NCBI GenBank assembly: GCA_903868795.1
Contig: CAIPWR010000133.1
Coordinates: forward strand, 1 to 42,536
Direction: 5' to 3'
Length of the DNA stretch: 42,536 nt
Origin: an uncultured Spartobacteria bacterium
Lineage (GTDB): Bacteria; Verrucomicrobiota; Verrucomicrobiia; Chthoniobacterales; UBA6821
Part shown: positions 16,581 through 28,277 of the stretch, in pieces
Layout: the number at the start of each line of letters is the position of its first letter
Numbering within the stretch: the first letter of the stretch is position 1
Position numbers and translations under genes: made by a program
Notes under the pieces: model-generated
What the model was told of the DNA's origin: nothing
The model's database searches: none
What the model saw: the letters and a program-made list of their open reading frames with translations, nothing else

Positions 16581-17618
16581 TTAGTAGCCTACGTGACCTA
16601 AGCGGGTTTTTCCACGGAAGATCCAGTAGATGCTGACGGTGTAGGCAAGAACGATCGGGACGCCAATGCAGGCGATAATGAACATATACCCGAGCGTCTT
16701 GTGTGAGGAGGCGCAGTTGTAAATCGTCAGGCTGTTGCCGGGATTGGGCATCGACATGACGATGTGAGGGAAATAGGAAATCCCCAGAACCGCCATCAGA
16801 AGAACCATGGTGAGCGCCGACATAAGGAAGGAGCCGAACTCGTAGCCCTTTGCAGTCATCAGACCGATCGAAATAGCCGCCACGATATCGAGTCCCAGGA
16901 TAATGAACCCGTAGGGGCGGGTGAGCATCACGGCCACAAGATCAGGGCACTCGAAGAAGGTGGCCGCGTTGAAAGCGAGGAATAGGATCAAAAAGAGAGC
17001 GATCAAGCGGGGAACCCATCCCTTGATCGTGGCTTGAAGTTCTCCCTCGGTCTTGAGGACAAGAAAGATGGCTCCATGCATCGCAAAGAGAGCCACCACC
17101 GTGACTCCGAGGAGGAGAGAATAGGGGTTGAGGAGCCCGAGGAATGTACCGGTGAAATCCCCCTGTTTGTCGAGAGGGATGCCGCGGGTGATATTCCCCA
17201 TGGCAACGCCGATCAGGAAGGCAGCGAGAAAACTGGCAACGCTGAAGGCGATATCCCAAGCCCGGCGCCAAGCCTTGCCGGGCTCCTTGCTTCGGAACTC
17301 AATCGCCACGGCACGGAAGATCAGGGCGACCAAAAGAAGCATGAAAGCGTCATAGAACCCGGAGAAGACCGTGGCATAGGCTCCAGGGAAGGCCGCAAAG
17401 AGAGCGCCACCGCCGGTAACAAGCCAGACTTCGTTTCCATCCCAGACGGGACCAATGGAATTGAGCAGGATGCGACGATCCTCATCCTTCTTCACAAAGA
17501 GATGGAGGATTCCGACACCGAAGTCGAAACCATCAAGGATCGCATAACCGGTGAAGAGAACACCAACCAGGATGAACCAGACGATGTTCAGGTTAAGAAG
17601 TTGTAAGAGATGATGCAT
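16581..17618 (-). CDS. cydB: Cytochrome bd ubiquinol oxidase subunit II
   Basis: This is a 345-residue inner-membrane protein, the partner of CydA in the high-affinity quinol oxidase that reduces oxygen to water and adds to the proton gradient. It has about eight to nine membrane helices. The N-terminal WFILVGVLFTGYAILDGFDFG is the family signature, followed by GPVWDGNEVWLVTGGGALFA, also diagnostic. Length is normal for the short CydB type. It lies 26 bases after cydA on the same strand and is surely cotranscribed. A GAAGG/CCTTC hairpin (16560-16573) follows the stop but has no T run. Confidence 0.97.
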   Translation of the reverse strand: MHHLLQLLNLNIVWFILVGVLFTGYAILDGFDFGVGILHLFVKKDEDRRILLNSIGPVWDGNEVWLVTGGGALFAAFPGAYATVFSGFYDAFMLLLVALIFRAVAIEFRSKEPGKAWRRAWDIAFSVASFLAAFLIGVAMGNITRGIPLDKQGDFTGTFLGLLNPYSLLLGVTVVALFAMHGAIFLVLKTEGELQATIKGWVPRLIALFLILFLAFNAATFFECPDLVAVMLTRPYGFIILGLDIVAAISIGLMTAKGYEFGSFLMSALTMVLLMAVLGISYFPHIVMSMPNPGNSLTIYNCASSHKTLGYMFIIACIGVPIVLAYTVSIYWIFRGKTRLGHVGY

Positions 17619-17644
17619 GGCCGGGATCGGGTGGGGGGATATGG

Positions 17645-19183
17645 TTACTCCTGGGTGGAGGCACGACCCTTCTGGGTGAAGAGGCCTGCTGCGATCGCAT
17701 CGCTTACTCCGGGAGCCTTGGTGTGATGATCCTGATCTTCATCCGGGCCATGCTGGATTTTATTATTCAACAGGTAGATGAAGGTGATGAAGAGAAGGAT
17801 GTAGATGAGCGCAAAAAGAATGATCGAAAAGACCACCTGATTCGCATGAACGGCACGGGAAAGGCCATCGGAGGTCCGGAGGAGATTGTAGACAATCCAA
17901 GGTTGGCGTCCCATTTCAGCTGTGTACCAACCCGCCTGCATACAGATCTGGGGGGCAATTACGGCAAAGACATAGATCCAGAGAAGCGCACGGATGAGAG
18001 GATTGTCAGCCCTGAAGAGCCATCCCCTCCAGAGAAGCATAAGTGCCAGGAAGGCGAGTCCGAAGACCGCTGAGCCGATGCCGATCATGAGATGATACGT
18101 CTGGAAGACGGCTCCGACCACGGGCCAATAATTCGGCCGAATCTCGGCGAGCTTTTCCTTGGTGAGGCCGGGATTGCGTGCGGCGAGGAATTCATCACTC
18201 GGCATGGAAAGGAGGCCTTGAACGGGTTGCTTGAAGTTATGGAAGCAGAGAAAGCTCAGGAGGGCGGGGATCTGAGGTCCGTGGACAGTCTGATTCTTCG
18301 TGTCGACATACCCAAAGAGGGTCATCGGCGTGTAGTCATGGGTCACGTAGACACCCTCCATGGAGGCGAGTTTGATCGGCTGGGTGCGAACCACTCCGCG
18401 AGCCGTGGAATCTGCGCTGATCGACTGGAGTACTGTAGTGAATGCCGCGAAACACGCTGCTACGGTCATCGAGGTACGGGCAAAGTTTGTGAAGCGCCCC
18501 TTCAGCAGGTACCAGGCACAGATACTCAGGACCAGGAAGGAGCCCACAAGCCATGATCCGAAGACGACGTGGCAGATCCGGTTCAGGGAAGAAGGGTTGC
18601 CGATCATAGCCCAGAAATTATCAACGACTGCGCGGACATGACCCAGATCGGAAGCCTGAACGATATAGCCATCGGGAAGGCGGGTATGAACACTACCAAC
18701 GATCTTCTCCAGATGATAACCGGCCGGGGTCTGCATCCAGGAGTTGGCAATCAGGATCCAGATGGCACTGAAGTGCGAACCAAGGCAGACCATGCAGGTG
18801 GCGAAGAAATGCATCTTCGGGCCGACCTTGTCCCAGCCGAAAAGGAGAAGGGCAAGGAAACCCGACTCTAGGAAGAAGGCAAAGATTCCTTCGGCTGCGA
18901 GGGCGCTTCCAAAAATGTCTCCGACAAACCGCGAGTAGGCAGCCCAATTCGTTCCAAACTCGAACTCCATGACGATGCCGGTGGCGACTCCGATGGCGAA
19001 AATCAACCCGAAGATGCGCGTCCAGAAGTGAGCAAGCTGATGGAAGAGGGGATTCTTAGTCTTGAGATAAAGGCCTTCCATGATGACGAGTAGCATTCCC
19101 AGACCGATGGTCATCGGTGGATAGAGGAAATGGAATGAGACCGTCAGAGCAAATTGAATACGGGAGAGAATTTCTACGGACAT
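17645..19183 (-). CDS. cydA: Cytochrome bd ubiquinol oxidase subunit I
   Basis: This is a 512-residue inner-membrane protein that carries hemes b558, b595 and d and the quinol site. Key features are His18 in SFHFLYPP, the heme b595 region [20 protein letters not shown] with its conserved Glu, [19 protein letters not shown], and GRQPW near the C-terminus. It is first of the cydAB pair. The 78-base gap to the next gene upstream (19184-19261) is AT-rich and probably holds the promoter, but I see no convincing FNR or ArcA site. Oxygen-limited expression is expected from the family, not shown here. Confidence 0.97.
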   Translation of the reverse strand: MSVEILSRIQFALTVSFHFLYPPMTIGLGMLLVIMEGLYLKTKNPLFHQLAHFWTRIFGLIFAIGVATGIVMEFEFGTNWAAYSRFVGDIFGSALAAEGIFAFFLESGFLALLLFGWDKVGPKMHFFATCMVCLGSHFSAIWILIANSWMQTPAGYHLEKIVGSVHTRLPDGYIVQASDLGHVRAVVDNFWAMIGNPSSLNRICHVVFGSWLVGSFLVLSICAWYLLKGRFTNFARTSMTVAACFAAFTTVLQSISADSTARGVVRTQPIKLASMEGVYVTHDYTPMTLFGYVDTKNQTVHGPQIPALLSFLCFHNFKQPVQGLLSMPSDEFLAARNPGLTKEKLAEIRPNYWPVVGAVFQTYHLMIGIGSAVFGLAFLALMLLWRGWLFRADNPLIRALLWIYVFAVIAPQICMQAGWYTAEMGRQPWIVYNLLRTSDGLSRAVHANQVVFSIILFALIYILLFITFIYLLNNKIQHGPDEDQDHHTKAPGVSDAIAAGLFTQKGRASTQE

Positions 19184-19261
19184 ATTTTTTTGAAGTACCC
19201 TTGGATCAAAGGACTAAACTTGAAGGATTTCAATAATTAATATAAAAACAATGCATTACAT

Positions 19262-20365
19262 TTAATATTGCTGCCGGATGACCTTGCTCGTAAGAAGCGA
19301 GAGAAGGTCGGGATATCCTAGGATGAGTGGAGCAAGTGTGTGGGCTATTCTGGGGCACTCTGAAAGAAGGCGTGTCAGTTGGTTCACCAGGAGGCCATTC
19401 CCGTAAAGATCGCGGTGTCCCCGTCGATAAAGCTCCTCCTTCTTGAGAAGGATCCCAGGAGAGTCGGATTCTCCCGAGCTCAGAATGCCAGCCAGAAGAG
19501 AACCGCTTCTCAGGGCGAACGAAATTCCTTCTCCTGTGAAGGGTTCGACGACCCGCGCTGCATCTCCGCAGAGATAAACTCCGTCATTAGCAACGCTTCT
19601 TGCCGTTGCTCTGGATATCGGTGTGACACTTCTCCATGCGGCAGCTGAAGCCACAGGATAGTACTCCTCCGCCTCCTTGCGCAGATCCTTCATGGCGCCG
19701 TCGTTGGCAACCAGGCAGAGATTGGCAAGACCGCTTCCCAGATCAGCCAAGCCTCCATAGCCATTTTTGTAGATGCGCATCTCAAGGGTGCCATCATATC
19801 CTTCGGGATGGGGGATGTGTGTTTGGAGGCCGATCCTCGCCGTGCGCCGAAGTGGAGCGTGCATCCCGAGATGTCGTGCTGTGACGGAGTTCCGTCCATC
19901 AGCGGCCACGACAAGCTTGGCAAGGTGACTCTCACCTAGCGAGGTGGTGATTTCCCAGAGGTCGGATACCTTTCGAAGGCTGGTGACCGGTGATCCATCC
20001 TGAAAGGTCACCCCGGAGGCAATCGCATGCTCGGCAAGGAGTGCATCCAGATCCCTGCGTCTGACCACCAACTCGGGTGAACTCTCATTCGATGGAGGGA
20101 GAGGGATTTCCGTTTGCCCGGCTCCGACCACCGAAAATCGTATCTTCTGGGGTATGGTTGAGGGGAGGGAGCGTACTTGCTCAGCAATGCCGAGCTCATC
20201 GAGAACAGGCCATCCTGTGGGATTCAGGCAATCCCCGCAGACTTTGTCCCTGGGGAAGCGTGAAGCCTCGAGGAGGAGAACCTTTTTTCCGGACATTGCG
20301 GAGAGAGCGGCACAGGTGCTGCCAGCGGGTCCGGCTCCGATCACAATGAGATCGTGTTTCCTCAT
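19262..20365 (-). CDS. Geranylgeranyl-reductase-family FAD oxidoreductase
   Basis: This is a 367-residue flavoprotein. It begins MRKHDLIVIGAGPAGSTCAA, the FAD-binding GxGxxG. It has RDKVCGDCLNP (the family's conserved Cys region), VVAADGRNS and LCGDAARVVEPFTGEGI, the second FAD motif. Family members reduce isoprenoid double bonds or oxidise aromatic rings; the substrate here is not evident. Start 20365 overlaps the hemW stop as ATGA, so translation is coupled. A longer frame to 20491 would overlap hemW by 130 bases and is unlikely. It may act on a quinone or lipid side chain; that is a guess from the family. Confidence 0.85.
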   Translation of the reverse strand: MRKHDLIVIGAGPAGSTCAALSAMSGKKVLLLEASRFPRDKVCGDCLNPTGWPVLDELGIAEQVRSLPSTIPQKIRFSVVGAGQTEIPLPPSNESSPELVVRRRDLDALLAEHAIASGVTFQDGSPVTSLRKVSDLWEITTSLGESHLAKLVVAADGRNSVTARHLGMHAPLRRTARIGLQTHIPHPEGYDGTLEMRIYKNGYGGLADLGSGLANLCLVANDGAMKDLRKEAEEYYPVASAAAWRSVTPISRATARSVANDGVYLCGDAARVVEPFTGEGISFALRSGSLLAGILSSGESDSPGILLKKEELYRRGHRDLYGNGLLVNQLTRLLSECPRIAHTLAPLILGYPDLLSLLTSKVIRQQY

Positions 20366-21453
20366 ACAAAAATCTCCGCGACCGTATCGGCAAGGAGGCG
20401 ACCCTTGGATGTGAGCAGCCAACGATTCCCCTCGAGTTTCACGAGCCCCTGCCCAAGTGCCTGCCGAAGCTCGGTCTCCCATCGTGAGCATTCCGAGACG
20501 AGTAATCCAGTATTGGTTCTCATTCCGAAGGCGGCGCGCTCACCAGCTTTCACACGCTCGGAAACCTCTTCCTCGAAATCAATGGCTGTGGAGCCAGCCA
20601 TGGTTGTCTTACTGTAGACTCCCGTTTCCCGGATATTTCTCCATCGGCGCGAGCCCAAGGTGGAGAAGGCGCTCGGACCGAGACCGAGGTAATCGGAACC
20701 TCTCCAGTACGCGGAATTATGCCGCGATTCCCTTCCGGTGAGGGCGTAGTTGGAAACCTCATACTGAGCGTATCCAGCATTCCCCAAGAGCTCCGAGGTC
20801 AGTTCGAACTGATCAGCCTCCAACCCCTCGTCGGGTGCCATTTCTCCACGGCCCAACTTCTGGAAGAACTCGGTATCCTCCTCGTAAGTGAGTCCATACG
20901 CCGAGAGATGCTCGGGGGCTAGGCGAAGACTTCTCTCCAGAGTACGTCTCCAGGATTCCAGTGATTGCCCCGGAACCCCAAAGATGAGATCGATCGATAC
21001 ATTGTCGAAACCAGCATGTCGAAGAACCTGAAACGATTCCTCCGCTTTGTCTGCGTCATGCGTTCGTCCGAGAGACTTCAACACGGCATCATCCCAGGAC
21101 TGAACACCCATGCTGATGCGGTTGATACCGAAATCCTTCAACAGCGCAGCCTTATCAGCTGCCACGGTCGCGGGATTCATCTCGATGGTCCATTCTTCGA
21201 GATTGCTTAGATCGAGCTTCGAACAAAGGCCGCCAAGCAGATTCTCAAACTGCGGGATCGAGAGGGCACTGGGCGTACCTCCACCGAAAAAAATAGTCTT
21301 CGGTTTCAGTTGGGCGGACCATCGATCCGCCTCAACCAAGAGTGCCTCCAGGAAAGATTCGACCCGTTCCCTTCCTGCCGATTCCTTGTAAAAGGCGCAG
21401 TAGGGGCAGATGTTCGGACAGAATGGTATATGGATGTAGAGATGCTCGATCAT
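20362..21453 (-). CDS. hemW: HemW, radical SAM heme chaperone
   Basis: This is a 363-residue protein. The radical SAM cluster motif is IPFCPNICPYCAFY near residue 10 (C-x3-C-x2-C). It is followed by FFGGGTPS and the GVQSWDD region, with VPGQSLESW further on. HemW was long annotated as oxygen-independent coproporphyrinogen oxidase. It lacks that enzyme's longer N-terminus and transfers heme to respiratory enzymes. Placement near cydAB, which needs three hemes, is suggestive. It is coupled by a 4-base overlap to the flavoprotein gene. Confidence 0.93.
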   Translation of the reverse strand: MIEHLYIHIPFCPNICPYCAFYKESAGRERVESFLEALLVEADRWSAQLKPKTIFFGGGTPSALSIPQFENLLGGLCSKLDLSNLEEWTIEMNPATVAADKAALLKDFGINRISMGVQSWDDAVLKSLGRTHDADKAEESFQVLRHAGFDNVSIDLIFGVPGQSLESWRRTLERSLRLAPEHLSAYGLTYEEDTEFFQKLGRGEMAPDEGLEADQFELTSELLGNAGYAQYEVSNYALTGRESRHNSAYWRGSDYLGLGPSAFSTLGSRRWRNIRETGVYSKTTMAGSTAIDFEEEVSERVKAGERAAFGMRTNTGLLVSECSRWETELRQALGQGLVKLEGNRWLLTSKGRLLADTVAEIFV

Positions 21454-21567
21454 GCTGCCGACTATCTATTGAAAAGGATTCAGAGGATTCCCTCAAGGAT
21501 CAGTCAAGGTCTCGGTTTTGCTATCAGGAAGTGATCGCCCGGAGAGATTCATGATGCTAACTTCCCA

Positions 21568-22188
21568 ATGCGTCACGCCCTCATGAATGCTTTCCGTCTC
21601 ATCCTTTGCACGGGATTCGTGATTTCAGGGATTCTTGCATCAGGCCTCTTGGCTGCTGAACCTCCGAAGTCGGATCCAGTTGGGATGAAACCTGCTTCGG
21701 AACTCCTGAAGACTCAAGAACCAGGCAAGGTCTTTCCTGCTGTTCTTGCGAAAGCATCGACACAACCCCTCGCTATCGTTGTTTCCCTTTCCAAACAGCG
21801 TGCCTATCTGTTGGTCGGGGGGAAGGTGGCTGTTGATTCCCCGATCTCCTCAGGACGGCGGAACGGCTGGACACCGAAGGGGAATTTCGCCGTTTTGGAG
21901 AAGGATCCCAATCATCACTCCTCACTCTATGGAAACTTTCTCGACAGTGCGGGTCGGGTGATTCGCTCGGGTGTGAGCAGCAGAATCGATGCCGCCCCGA
22001 GCGGCACTCACTTCAGTGGGGCTCCTATGAAGTTTTTTATGCGCCTCACGCCTCAGGGGGTCGGAATGCATGTCGGGATTCTTCCGGGGTATCCGGCCTC
22101 CCATGGCTGCATCCGTCTTCCTCAGGATATGGCTGAAATCATCTATACCAACGTCGGGTTGAATACCCCTGTCACGGTGGGGGACTAA
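21568..22188 (+). CDS. L,D-transpeptidase (YkuD family), exported
   Basis: This is a 206-residue protein with a signal peptide or membrane anchor (about residues 5-30). The YkuD domain spans about 70-206: LAIVVSLSKQRAYLLVGGK at its start, TPKGNFAVLEKD, and the active-site stretch MHVGILPGYPASHGCIRLP with the catalytic His and Cys in SHGCIRL. Such enzymes make 3-3 crosslinks in peptidoglycan or attach proteins to it in the periplasm. Substrate requires diaminopimelate, whose synthesis genes are in the same window. It is divergent from hemW, with 114 bases between starts that should hold both promoters. Confidence 0.9.
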   Translation: MRHALMNAFRLILCTGFVISGILASGLLAAEPPKSDPVGMKPASELLKTQEPGKVFPAVLAKASTQPLAIVVSLSKQRAYLLVGGKVAVDSPISSGRRNGWTPKGNFAVLEKDPNHHSSLYGNFLDSAGRVIRSGVSSRIDAAPSGTHFSGAPMKFFMRLTPQGVGMHVGILPGYPASHGCIRLPQDMAEIIYTNVGLNTPVTVGD

Positions 22189-22225
22189 GCAGGAAGGGTG
22201 AAATCGGAATCAAGACTCTAAAGAA

Positions 22226-22256
22226 TTCTCACGCCGAGACCTACAAGACGCAGAGG
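22226..22256. repeat. Degenerate dispersed repeat of the CTCACGC...GACGCAGAG type
   Basis: TTCTCACGCCGAGAC followed by AAGACGCAGAGG resembles a short repeat seen between genes of many environmental bacteria. It is one copy, with an interrupted second unit. It sits in the 151-base gap after the L,D-transpeptidase gene, where I see nothing else. Identification is from memory of the pattern. Confidence 0.35.
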
Positions 22257-22339
22257 TTAAAAGACTACGTGATTGGTTCAGAGGTCATCTGATCCATGGT
22301 TCATCACGAATCAGAGAACCAAAATGCTCGTAAAAACCT

Positions 22340-22684
22340 CTACTCCATGGAGGAGGACATCAACTCCATGTGGTCCTCAAAATCCGAATTCGAGGAGATA
22401 TACGTGTTGGAGGAAAGCGAGGATCCTGGTGTTCCAATGCCATGCAGAGAGAGGAGAGCAACCGCCGCCAGCCCTGCCAAGGGAATCGGCATCAACCAGC
22501 GAAAAAGCAGAGTGCGCGTGCGCCATTGCCCTAGCGTTCTAGCCTGGGCAACAGTTCGTGCAGCAAACCAAGGGGATGGTGTGACGGGATTAACTTTTGC
22601 GTCAGCAGCGAGGAGATTCCAAAGATGATCATTTAGGGGATCAAGCTCCTGCCCCTGATCGCTATGTTGAAGATCTTCTTTCAT
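22340..22684 (-). CDS. Small membrane protein, anti-sigma-like in layout
   Basis: This is a 114-residue protein. The N-terminal cytoplasmic part contains NDHLWNLLAADA and SPWFAARTVAQAR, then a single membrane helix (about 82-102, LFRWLMPIPLAGLAAVALLS) and a short C-terminal tail. Small proteins with this D-x-LW-x-LL and S-P-x-F-A-R pattern plus one helix occur after sigma-factor genes in Verrucomicrobiota, as I recall. It follows rpoD on the same strand beyond a terminator, so it may depend on read-through or its own promoter. Anti-sigma function is not shown. Confidence 0.55.
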   Translation of the reverse strand: MKEDLQHSDQGQELDPLNDHLWNLLAADAKVNPVTPSPWFAARTVAQARTLGQWRTRTLLFRWLMPIPLAGLAAVALLSLHGIGTPGSSLSSNTYISSNSDFEDHMELMSSSME

Positions 22685-22726
22685 GTGATCTGTATGTGAT
22701 TAACACCGGACTCGTGGAATGGTTGC

Positions 22727-22762
22727 AAAAAAAAGGGCCCACGCGAATGAGCCCTCTTTTTT
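22727..22762 (-). terminator. Rho-independent terminator after rpoD
   Basis: On the minus strand AGGGC and GCCCT pair across a 12-base loop, flanked by A and T runs on the two sides. The T run (22734-22727) follows the stem in the rpoD direction. The symmetric A/T flanks could also stop transcripts from the other strand. Confidence 0.75.
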
Positions 22763-22782
22763 AAAATGGACTGATTGCTACC

Positions 22783-24896
<2,114 letters not shown>

Positions 24897-24900
<4 letters not shown>

Positions 24901-26705
24901 CGGAGCGCAGTTGGTACCGAAGTCGCGGGCGCGGAAAGATCGTTGATCCTTTGCTGAAGGTCAAGGATCTCTTTCTGGATAGAGATCATTTTCTCTGTCT
25001 CGAGTCCCGGTGTTCTGAGTTGGAGGGTTGCTGTTTGTTGCTTTTTCTTCAGATCGATCAGGCGAAGGTTACGGATCGCATCCTGAATGGCCATCAGAGG
25101 AGAAACGGGTAACTTTTCCAACTCCCAGCCGCTGACCAGGGGCTGAAGAGAGGAGGGGATTAAGGTTAAGACTAGTGATGGAGCTAGGTTCTCCACCCCT
25201 TGAAGAGGGGGAAGAAGCTCCTGTAGGAGGGCCAACTCTGGATCCAATTCCTCCACGCGGAAGGAAGTTTCCGAGGAAATCCACTCCCGGGCCTCTTTGG
25301 AGAGGAGTGCCAGGCCACAGATAAGTTCGGTGGATGCTGAAACTTTTGTGGGAGTGTGGTATTTCAATGTGTTGTGATCAGGCAGGCTATTATTAGAAAC
25401 TGGGTTGCTTGCCGCTGCTTCACGAAGCGCTTCAATAGAAATGCCAAGACGGGTCGCAACGTACAGTGCCGTAGATTCTTTAAGAGCCGCATCTGGTAGT
25501 AATTCAATATACCCACCTAGTTTATTAGCAGCAAATGCCTTCTGACGCGGTCCAAAGTCACCACCTGATTCTGTCTCTATACGATTAATTGTATGGTCAA
25601 AAAAATTTCTATTTTCACTAAGGCGTGCTTTAAAAACATCGGCACCCTCCCTTCGGATTAATGAATCAGGATCCTCTCCTAAAGGGAGGCGTGCTACTCT
25701 AATTTCCAGTCCTGCAGAAAGAAGAGAGGGTAGAGATTTCTCCACGGCATTCTGTCCGGCATTATCGGAGTCGAAGCAGAGGATGACCTTGTCAACAAAG
25801 CGCCTTAGGAGGCGCGCCTGCTCGGTCGTGAAAGCTGTTCCCTGGGGAGCAACGACGTTCTTCACGCCATGCTCGAAAGCCGAGATCAGATCGATCTGCC
25901 CCTCGAGAACGATGGCGGCTCCGGCCTCAATCAGGGGACGCTTGCTTTTATCGAGGCCGAAGAGGACGCGTCCTTTTGAGAAAATCGGTGTCTCCGGGGA
26001 GTTTACATACTTCGCCTCCCGGTCATTGTCGCTGAGAATCCGTCCGCTAAAGGCGACCACTTCACCGTAGTCGTTGCGGATGGGGAACATCAGCCGATCG
26101 CGAAAGCGATCGTATCCACTCTGGTTATCACCCTCCTTGGCCGTGAGGAGACCGCCAGCCAGCAGTTCCTCCCGGGTAAAACCCTTGGACATGGCCCAGT
26201 TCCGAAAGGTCTCCCATCCCCCTGGCGCAAATCCGAGCAGCCACCTCACGGCGATCTCCTTGGTGAGTTCCCGTTTCTTCAGGTAAGCGCGGGCATGCTC
26301 GGCATTACGACTACGCAGAAGGTTCATATGAAACCATTCGGCAGCCTCCTTGTGGAGCTGTATTAAACGGCTTCGCTGATCACGCTTAGATTCATAGACT
26401 GGATCATTGTTTTCGACCAAGACGATGCCGGCCCGCTGTGCAAGCTTGCGAACGGCGCTTGGGAAATCGATATGCTCATAATCCATCACAAACCGGAAGA
26501 CGCCGCCTCCGGCACCGCAGCCAAAGCAGTGGAAAGACTGCCTGGAGGGATTCACATGAAAGGAGGGACTCTTCTCCTTGTGAAAGGGGCAGAGAGCTCG
26601 AAAACTCGTCCCTGCACGCTTGAGTGGAAAATAGCCTCCGATGATCTCAGCGATATCGCTGGCTTCAGCGACTTTCTGGACACTCTCTTCAGCAATGCGG
26701 GGCAT
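24897..26705 (-). CDS. dnaG: DNA primase
   Basis: This is a 602-residue protein that makes RNA primers at the replication fork. The zinc-binding region is [15 protein letters not shown] to CFGCGAGG (about 38-65). The Toprim domain has EGQIDLISA with the conserved Glu and Asp, and [10 protein letters not shown]. The C-terminal helicase-binding part is diverged. It overlaps rpoD, keeping the dnaG-rpoD part of the macromolecular synthesis operon; rpsU is not present. The start ATG 26705 has no Shine-Dalgarno site but follows a heptamer repeat. Confidence 0.95.
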
Positions 26706-26710
26706 AGAAG

Positions 26711-26745
26711 AAAAGGTAAAAGGTATAAGGCAAAAGGTAAAAAGG
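26711..26745. repeat. Tandem heptamer repeat in the dnaG leader
   Basis: Five 7-base units follow each other on the plus strand: AAAAGGT, AAAAGGT, ATAAGGC, AAAAGGT, AAAAAGG. On the coding strand of dnaG it is a pyrimidine tract of ACCTTTT units ending five bases before ATG. Short repeats of this kind can change copy number by slippage. Confidence 0.7.
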
Positions 26746-26764
26746 ATTACGAAATCTTATCGGA

Positions 26765-27520
26765 TCATGCCACGATCATGCGTAGGGCCACGGCGGTCGA
26801 CATCACGAGGAGAAGCCAGTCAAACGGCGCCTGAGGTATCTTCCCGAGAAGGTAGCGTCCGCCGATCATTCCGGCAGCGACAGCCGGCAGCAGTAAAAGG
26901 TTCATTATCAGCGAGGAGCAGGTGATCAGGCCCAAGTTCCAGCTAAAAGGAACCTTGGTTAGGTTCGTCACAAAGAAAAACCACGCACAGGTCCCGACGA
27001 AGGCCATCTTATCAAATCTTTTTGCTAGCAAGTAGAAGGTCATCGCCGGTCCACCTGCATTCGCCATCATCGTCGTGACTCCTGCGAAGAAGCCCGAGCC
27101 CGTTGCGAGCACGGGATGGTGCATGATGCCGGAGAGAATCCTGCGATCCAATCTCTGCCACACGACCAAGACCATCATCATTAGGATCATCCATCCCAGA
27201 AAATGCCCGAAGAAACGGTCCGGAATCCGGCTCATCAGGAACCATCCTGCAAGCAACCCCAAGAAAGTGGACGGGATCAGTCCCACGAGCACACGCCACT
27301 CCACATGCCTTCGGTAGATCCCGATTGCCATGAGATCGGCAGCAATAAGCATCGGCAGCACCGCCCCGGTAGATTCCTTGGCAGGCATGATCTGGGTCAT
27401 CAGAACGATGGTGATGAGTCCACATCCGTTAAATCCCGCCTTGGTCAGTCCCACACAGACTGCAGCAACACAGGCCAAGGACCACGCTAGCCCAGTGAGA
27501 TGGGGGAGGTATGAAACCAC
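26765..27520 (-). CDS. TauE/SafE-family anion permease
   Basis: This is a 251-residue membrane protein with about eight helices. The N-terminal half carries the family's GLTKAGFNGCGLITIVLM pattern, and the mid part GFFAGVTTMMANAGGP is the diagnostic repeat. Family members export sulfite, sulfoacetate or similar anions, or import sulfur compounds; the substrate is not predictable here. The start is GTG 27520. The START-like gene upstream ends 12 bases before it, so the pair is likely cotranscribed. Confidence 0.88.
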   Translation of the reverse strand: MVSYLPHLTGLAWSLACVAAVCVGLTKAGFNGCGLITIVLMTQIMPAKESTGAVLPMLIAADLMAIGIYRRHVEWRVLVGLIPSTFLGLLAGWFLMSRIPDRFFGHFLGWMILMMMVLVVWQRLDRRILSGIMHHPVLATGSGFFAGVTTMMANAGGPAMTFYLLAKRFDKMAFVGTCAWFFFVTNLTKVPFSWNLGLITCSSLIMNLLLLPAVAAGMIGGRYLLGKIPQAPFDWLLLVMSTAVALRMIVA

Positions 27521-27532
27521 TGTCAGGAAGCC

Positions 27533-28213
27533 TTACAGCGATTTCCCAACCGAACACTCGAGTGCGTGAATCTGCTTATCCAGAAGGGCCGGAGTTTTTT
27601 CGATTTCCAAAATAACCCGAGTTGCCAAGGCCTTGAAGCACTCCATGACCTGCTTTCCGGCCGATGCGCGAAGCATTCCGGCGAACCGACTCGTGGGAAT
27701 CACCAGGTTGGTGTAGCGGATCAAACTCATCCCGTCATGTTCTTCCACGCGAAGGCTTCCCACGGATGATTTCGAGTACCGAGACTGGGTGACACACCAG
27801 ACGATATCATAATCGCGATCGGAGATTTTCTTCACTTGATTCCTCGAGACATAGACCTCATCCGGAAGGAAAAAGGGCATGGAGAGCGTGTACTCCGCAT
27901 TGACGACACCCGGTTCAGGAGAGTTCAGGATCTTTACGGAAGTGCAATTCGGGATGTACTCAGGATCCTTTTCGCAGTTCCAGAAAACAGCAGCCACAGC
28001 AGCAGGGGAAGCCTTCACCAGTTGATAAATGATGAACCTCGGCCAGACACTCCCATCGACATTCTCTTCAAACTCCACCGTTTTTCCTTCCTGCAGCTCC
28101 CTCTGCTCGAAATGAGGGAGACCGTTCCAGACTTCTCCCTCTGCCCGAACATTCCTCATGAAGACAAGAATCCCGAAAAGGATCGTCATGTGAATCAGCG
28201 GCTTGGCAGTCAT
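27533..28213 (-). CDS. Secreted START/SRPBCC-like protein
   Basis: This is a 226-residue protein with a signal peptide (to about residue 24, NVRA-EG). Residues 40-205 read as a START-type hydrophobic-ligand fold: VWPRFIIYQLVKASPAAVAA, NCEKDPEYIPNCTSVKIL, then VVNAEYTLSMPF and the long C-terminal helix FAGMLRASAGKQVMECFKAL. Such domains bind lipids or other hydrophobic compounds. Location would be periplasmic. Its companion is the TauE/SafE permease 12 bases downstream. The specific ligand is unknown. Confidence 0.7.
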   Translation of the reverse strand: MTAKPLIHMTILFGILVFMRNVRAEGEVWNGLPHFEQRELQEGKTVEFEENVDGSVWPRFIIYQLVKASPAAVAAVFWNCEKDPEYIPNCTSVKILNSPEPGVVNAEYTLSMPFFLPDEVYVSRNQVKKISDRDYDIVWCVTQSRYSKSSVGSLRVEEHDGMSLIRYTNLVIPTSRFAGMLRASAGKQVMECFKALATRVILEIEKTPALLDKQIHALECSVGKSL

Positions 28214-28277
28214 GTTTCTTTTCTATCGTTACGACCACAACGGGTCAACAGGAGCTGGTCATCATCGCCGGATGCGG

